In this document: positions 6,450-8,963 of the stretch, one piece after another
How the letters are laid out: every line of letters begins with the position of its first letter
How positions within the stretch are numbered: the stretch's first letter is position 1
DNA from: DATJYV01 sp035499415
Lineage (GTDB): Bacteria; Bacteroidota; Ignavibacteria; UBA10030
DNA: 8,963 nt
Assembly (NCBI GenBank): GCA_035499415.1
Contig: DATJYV010000058.1
Span: 1-8,963, forward strand
Reading direction: 5' to 3'
The notes under the pieces: model-generated
What the model was told of the DNA's origin: nothing
Database searches by the model: none
The model's input: the letters and a program-made list of their open reading frames with translations, nothing else
Translations under genes and position numbers: made by a program

Positions 6450-7469
6450 ATGCAGTTCATCGACGAGGTATCGGTATCCCTCAAAGCCGGAAACGGCGGT
6501 GCAGGTGCCGTCAGCTTCCGGCGCGAAAAGTTCATTCCTAAGGGGGGACCCGACGGCGGGAATGGAGGACGCGGGGGGAGTATCACCATTCGCGCGAGCC
6601 GCCACTTGAATACCCTTCTCGACTACAAATACAAGCATGCATTCTCGGCGATGCGGGGGGAGAATGGACGCGGAAAGAACCAGGAAGGAAAATCAGGAAG
6701 TGATTTGGTCCTGAACGTCCCGTGCGGGACCGTCGTGCGGGATGGGCGTACGAAGCGCCTCGTCGCGGACCTGCTGCGCGACGGTGACGAACATGTCGTC
6801 GTGAAGGGGGGGATGGGCGGCCGGGGCAACGCGGAGTTTGCGACGGCAACGAATCAGGCGCCGCGCTTTGCCCAGCCGGGTACGGCGGGCGAGGAACGCG
6901 ATGTGGTGTTTGAGCTGAAACTTTTGGCCGACGTCGGTCTGGTGGGGTTTCCCAACGCGGGCAAGTCGACGCTCATTTCGGTCATATCGGCCGCGCGTCC
7001 CAAGATCGCAGATTATCCGTTCACGACCCTCGTGCCGAATCTCGGCATCGTCCGGTATGCCGAAGAGAAAAGTTTCGTGGTCGCGGACATTCCCGGGCTC
7101 ATCGAAGGAGCGCACCGCGGAAAGGGGCTCGGCGTCCAGTTTCTGCGGCATATCGAGCGGACGCGCGTACTCCTGTTCCTGATTGAATCGACCTCACCGG
7201 ATCCGCGAAGAGACTTTGAAACACTTCTGAATGAGATTCGTTTGTACAATCCGCGCGTCGCAAGAAAGAAGAAGCTGGTTGCCATAACGAAGATGGATAT
7301 TGCAGAGAGCAAATCGGCTGCGAAATTCAAGGCCTTGAAAATGGGGCGTGGAATACCGGTGCATTGTATCTCGGCGGCCACCGGACAGGGCATCGAAAAA
7401 CTTCTCGATGAACTGTGGAGAAAGCTCAGCATGACGGCCAGGAAATCGGACCGGAGGAGTGAAGGATGA
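6450..7469 (+). CDS. obg: GTPase Obg (ObgE/CgtA)
   Basis: Obg is an essential GTPase that associates with the 50S ribosomal subunit and acts in ribosome maturation and stress control. The N-terminal Obg fold (about 1-158) shows the glycine-rich loops typical of the family: AGNGGAGAVSFRREKFIPKG, GGPDGGNGGRGG and GGMGGRGNAEFATATNQAP. The G domain follows: G1 GFPNAGKST (166-174), switch I YPFTT (189-193), G3 DIPG (213-216), G4 TKMD (280-283) and G5 SAA (308-310). G4 has Thr where the textbook motif NKxD has Asn; Ser or Thr there is, from memory, common in this bacterial group. At 339 residues it is the short form without the extra C-terminal OCT domain. It lies 32 nt after the hypothetical gene and overlaps the next gene by 4 bp. 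The usual rplU-rpmA neighbours are absent. Confidence 0.97.
   Translation: MQFIDEVSVSLKAGNGGAGAVSFRREKFIPKGGPDGGNGGRGGSITIRASRHLNTLLDYKYKHAFSAMRGENGRGKNQEGKSGSDLVLNVPCGTVVRDGRTKRLVADLLRDGDEHVVVKGGMGGRGNAEFATATNQAPRFAQPGTAGEERDVVFELKLLADVGLVGFPNAGKSTLISVISAARPKIADYPFTTLVPNLGIVRYAEEKSFVVADIPGLIEGAHRGKGLGVQFLRHIERTRVLLFLIESTSPDPRRDFETLLNEIRLYNPRVARKKKLVAITKMDIAESKSAAKFKALKMGRGIPVHCISAATGQGIEKLLDELWRKLSMTARKSDRRSEG
7453..7457 (+). promoter_or_regulatory. Shine-Dalgarno GGAGG for the YCII-like gene, inside obg
   Basis: GGAGG lies 8 nt before ATG 7466, within the last codons of obg. With the ATGA stop/start overlap it points to translational coupling and fixes the start of the YCII-like gene. Confidence 0.75.
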
Positions 7470-8119
7470 GAACGATCTTACGTACGATTGTTCTGACGGC
7501 GGTCATCTGCTTTTCTGTCGATTCTCAAACGAAATCATACATCTTCATCTTCCTCAACCCAAATCCAAACCATCACGAGCTGACGAAAGCGGATGAGGAC
7601 ACCCTGCAGGCGCGACACATCAGGAACATCCGCCTGCTTGCGGATGAGGGGAAGCTTCTTGCGGCGGGGCCATTCGAGGGGGGCGGCGGAATCTTTGTTT
7701 TCAACACGACGGTGTCGGACTCTGTCGACGAGTGGCTGCGAACCGATCCGGCATTTCGCGCCGGACGATGGACGTCGGAATTCTACCCGTACACGCCGCG
7801 TATCGGTTCGGTCTGCCCCGTTACGGGGAAGGTCCGCATGACAAAATACAAGCTCTTTTCCTACCGCGCCTCGTCGTTTGACAATCTCGAGCAGAATCGC
7901 AGGCTCCTCGAGGCGCACGAACAATTCCTGAAGAAATCGGTGGTCGCCGACAGCATTGTGGCCGAGGGGTCTTTGGGGGATGGGATTGGCGAGCTGATGA
8001 TCGTTCGAAATGGCGCCAACACGAAAAAGCTCTTGAGAGACGCGGCGGTCCGAAACAAGTCGCTGATCCTGGAAGTTCGGGAATTATGGATTGCGAGGGG
8101 ATCGTTCGGAGAGAAATAA
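7466..8119 (+). CDS. Exported protein with two tandem YCII-like domains, 217 aa
   Basis: The N-terminus has a short signal-like segment (R2, R6, hydrophobic 7-17, likely cleavage near SVDSQ-TK). Residues about 24-109 match the YCII fold (dimeric alpha+beta barrel): strand YIFIFLNPNP, helix with H51, LLADEGKLLAAGPFEG (58-72), GIFVFNT, and the conserved D94-P95. In YciI proteins the His-Asp pair is thought to be functional, but no reaction is established for most members. Residues about 127-213 look like a second, degenerate copy: strand YKLFSY, helix with H151, VAEGSLGDG, ELMIVRN, D192, and a closing strand LEVRELWIA. His to Asp spacing is 43 in the first copy and 41 in the second, but the second lacks the Pro after Asp. 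The gene overlaps obg by 4 bp (ATGA). Export of a YCII domain is unusual, and its role next to obg is not clear. Confidence 0.82.
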   Translation: MRTILRTIVLTAVICFSVDSQTKSYIFIFLNPNPNHHELTKADEDTLQARHIRNIRLLADEGKLLAAGPFEGGGGIFVFNTTVSDSVDEWLRTDPAFRAGRWTSEFYPYTPRIGSVCPVTGKVRMTKYKLFSYRASSFDNLEQNRRLLEAHEQFLKKSVVADSIVAEGSLGDGIGELMIVRNGANTKKLLRDAAVRNKSLILEVRELWIARGSFGEK

Positions 8120-8129
8120 CCGTCTCCGT

Positions 8130-8171
8130 CATCCGACTTCAACCTCAATCATTAACCCTCAAACTCAATTC
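8130..8171. repeat. Weak heptad tract in C-rich DNA after the YCII-like gene
   Basis: Six 7-nt units can be read, including CTTCAAC, CTCAATC and CTCAAAC, with TCAA or TTAA recurring every 6 to 7 nt (8139, 8145, 8152, 8159, 8165). The period slips, so this is the least certain tract. The surrounding 8120-8215 contains 41 C and 9 G in 96 nt on the plus strand, and the 3' part overlaps the end of the convergent small gene. Confidence 0.4.
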
Positions 8172-8177
8172 CGCTTC

Positions 8178-8363
8178 CTACCGCTTCGGCAGTCCTCCAG
8201 CTCTCTCTCCATCTTTGGGCTCCGGCCACGGTCGCGGCAATCCGGATTTCGGATCCGGCGGCATGATTCGCCGTTCTCGCGGCATGAACTGCTGGTCTTC
8301 GCAGGCCTCGTACACGAGACACACGACAAGGAAGAGGTTGAAGAAAAGGGGGATTGGTTTCAT
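8178..8363 (-). CDS. Small proline-rich exported protein or lipoprotein, 61 aa
   Basis: A short N-terminal hydrophobic segment (about residues 4-18, after K2) ends in YEAC-ED, with C21 a possible lipidation site. The lipobox is imperfect (Tyr at -3, Glu at -2), so either a lipoprotein or a plain secreted or anchored peptide is possible. The remainder (22-61) is hydrophilic and proline-rich, with nine prolines (for example PPDPKSGLPRPWPEP) and many charged residues, and is probably disordered. Support for a real gene: GAGG sits 6 nt before ATG 8363, a promoter-like pair lies at 8417-8446, and overlapping plus-strand frames have no comparable signals. It converges with the YCII-like gene, 58 nt apart. 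I do not recognise the family. Confidence 0.6.
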   Translation of the reverse strand: MKPIPLFFNLFLVVCLVYEACEDQQFMPRERRIMPPDPKSGLPRPWPEPKDGERAGGLPKR

Positions 8364-8416
8364 GGGATTCCTCGAGACTGGTTACTCGGAACTGGGAGCT
8401 GTCTGAAGCCGTGAGG

Positions 8417-8446
8417 ATTGTACGAGGGAAAAAGAGCTTGGCACAA
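8417..8446 (-). promoter_or_regulatory. Possible promoter for the small proline-rich gene
   Basis: On the minus strand TTGTGC (8446-8441) and TACAAT (8422-8417) are separated by 18 nt. The -10 matches consensus at five of six positions and the -35 at three. The predicted leader to ATG 8363 is about 46 nt. It lies back to back with the tRNA promoter, with 16 nt between the two -35 boxes. Confidence 0.4.
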
Positions 8447-8462
8447 GGGGGGCGGAAGCCGC

Positions 8463-8491
8463 TTGACTGCGTTGCCTTTTCTGATTATATT
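8463..8491 (+). promoter_or_regulatory. Sigma70-like promoter of the initiator tRNA gene
   Basis: TTGACT (8463-8468), a 17-nt spacer and TATATT (8486-8491) match the consensus at five of six positions each. Transcription would begin near 8498, about 6 nt before the mature tRNA 5' end. Confidence 0.75.
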
Positions 8492-8503
8492 TGATCCAAC
8501 GAT

Positions 8504-8576
<73 letters not shown>

Positions 8577-8586
8577 CAAACAGAAG

Positions 8587-8625
8587 TACGAAAAGGGCCT
8601 GATACCGAGGCCCTTTCGTATTTTG
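8587..8625 (+). terminator. Rho-independent terminator of the tRNA gene
   Basis: A long stem begins 11 nt after the tRNA: TACGAAAAGGGCCT (8587-8600) pairs with AGGCCCTTTCGTA (8608-8620) around a 7-nt loop with a single bulged A, followed by TTTTG. The position, length and GC-rich core make this a clear terminator. Confidence 0.88.
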
Positions 8626-8638
8626 TGATGCCGGACAT

Positions 8639-8682
8639 GTAAGTCAGGTGTAAGTAAACTGAAAGTGATTTGCAAAAGTGTC
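8639..8682. repeat. 11-nt-spaced G(T/A)AAGT direct repeats
   Basis: GTAAGT at 8639 and 8650 and GAAAGT at 8661 are exactly 11 nt apart; a fourth 11-nt step at 8672 is looser (GCAAAAGT). One helical turn between copies would place them on the same DNA face. Confidence 0.4.
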
Positions 8683-8917
8683 AGCAGAATACTCAGCAAA
8701 ACGAAAAATGGTAACAGGATTCTAACCTGCCCCCACGAAGAAGAAATCTAGGGTCTCATGAACGTCTTCTTCCGTCAAAGGTCGGTTAAAGATGATACAG
8801 CACGACCCCAACCCCTGATTCAAGCCTCATTCGAGCGGTCGAGCGTCTAGAATGCCGGACTCTGTGAGAACCCTCACTAGTTTCATAAACGAAACCCCGT
8901 AAATTATTAATCGTAGA

Positions 8918-8955
8918 AACGTTACTGCAACGTTCAGGAACGTTGGAACAACGAT
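8918..8955. promoter_or_regulatory. Phased AACGTT boxes, candidate operator array
   Basis: The palindrome AACGTT occurs at 8918-8923, 8929-8934 and 8939-8944, and AACGAT follows at 8950-8955. The steps are 11, 10 and 11 nt, so all four face the same side of the helix. AT-rich DNA (8901-8910) lies just upstream. Such phasing suits cooperative protein binding upstream of a gene beyond the window edge, but no target gene is visible. Confidence 0.45.
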
Positions 8956-8963
8956 TGCAGCAG

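Larger units (their letters stand above)
8626..8963. other. Gene-free region downstream of the tRNA
   Basis: No convincing gene is seen in these 338 nt. The longest reading I considered, 30 codons from ATG 8758, has no ribosome site. The stretch holds an 11-nt-spaced GTAAGT-like repeat (8639-8682), a partial copy of the tRNA T-arm and acceptor end (8710-8734), a bulged inverted repeat (8735-8744 with 8765-8775), a tandem TCGAGCG pair (8831-8837 and 8839-8845), and four AACGTT-type boxes at the very end (8918-8955). Base composition looks less GC-rich than the coding regions. It may be the leader of a gene beyond the window or an old integration junction. Confidence 0.5.

Noticed and set aside
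8107..8128. Hairpin CGGAGA/TCTCCG across the YCII-like stop codon as a terminator
   Set aside because: The stem is only 6 bp with a 10-nt loop and no T-tract on either strand.
8086..8414. Plus-strand ORFs 8086-8406 and 8091-8414 after the YCII-like gene
   Set aside because: Both begin inside the YCII-like gene, have Ser/Arg-rich compositions without recognisable features, and lack ribosome sites. The minus-strand small gene is better supported.
8758..8850. A 30-codon ORF in the tRNA downstream region
   Set aside because: There is no Shine-Dalgarno or promoter and no recognisable protein feature; its length is expected by chance.
8918..8955. Integron attC or attI site
   Set aside because: The AAC and GTT elements do not form the R'/R'' core pairs, and no integrase or cassette structure is visible.

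Overview
The window looks like chromosomal DNA from a GC-rich member of the Bacteroidota/Ignavibacteriota (FCB) lineage, probably from the Ignavibacteria side. The lineage call rests on the opening gene fragment, which ends in a type IX secretion (Por) C-terminal sorting domain, a hallmark of that group. The clearest promoters are close to the general sigma70 consensus (TTGATA-N17-TAATAT, TTGACT-N17-TATATT) rather than the divergent Bacteroides type. Nothing in the window identifies a species.

Layout. (1) 2-217: 3' end of a secreted T9SS cargo gene. (2) 218-481: non-coding, with short heptad repeats, a nested REP-like palindrome (273-406) and a GC-rich hairpin terminator. (3) 499-690, minus strand: a complete small transcription unit (promoter, Shine-Dalgarno, 43-codon gene, terminator) for an exported peptide whose predicted mature form has 7 cysteines in 17 residues. 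(4) 797-4447: an exported 1216-residue protein made almost entirely of TPR-like repeats. (5) 4575-4997: a small four-helix membrane protein. (6) 5191-8119: an unrecognised 408-residue cytoplasmic protein, the GTPase Obg, and an exported two-domain YCII-like protein. The Obg and YCII genes overlap by 4 bp (ATGA). (7) 8178-8363, minus strand: a small proline-rich exported protein or lipoprotein. (8) 8504-8576: initiator tRNA-fMet with its own promoter and terminator. (9) 8626-8963: a gene-free stretch with a partial tRNA T-arm look-alike and two sets of boxes spaced by about one helical turn.

Working together. The central genes are co-directional, and obg with the YCII gene are very likely co-translated. 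Most long proteins here are core or envelope-related (Obg in ribosome biogenesis, fMet-tRNA in initiation, TPR scaffold in the periplasm). I see no transposase, integrase, CRISPR array or recognisable defence module.

Most unusual signal. The non-coding DNA downstream of the plus-strand genes repeatedly shows a 7-nt periodicity: 234-261, 4472-4534, 5020-5096 and, more weakly, 8130-8171. The strongest tracts end each heptad in AAC. The same intergenic regions are C-rich and G-poor on the coding strand. The tracts have diverged in sequence but kept their period, and no gene call explains them. The cysteine-rich micro-peptide unit is the second item most worth following up.
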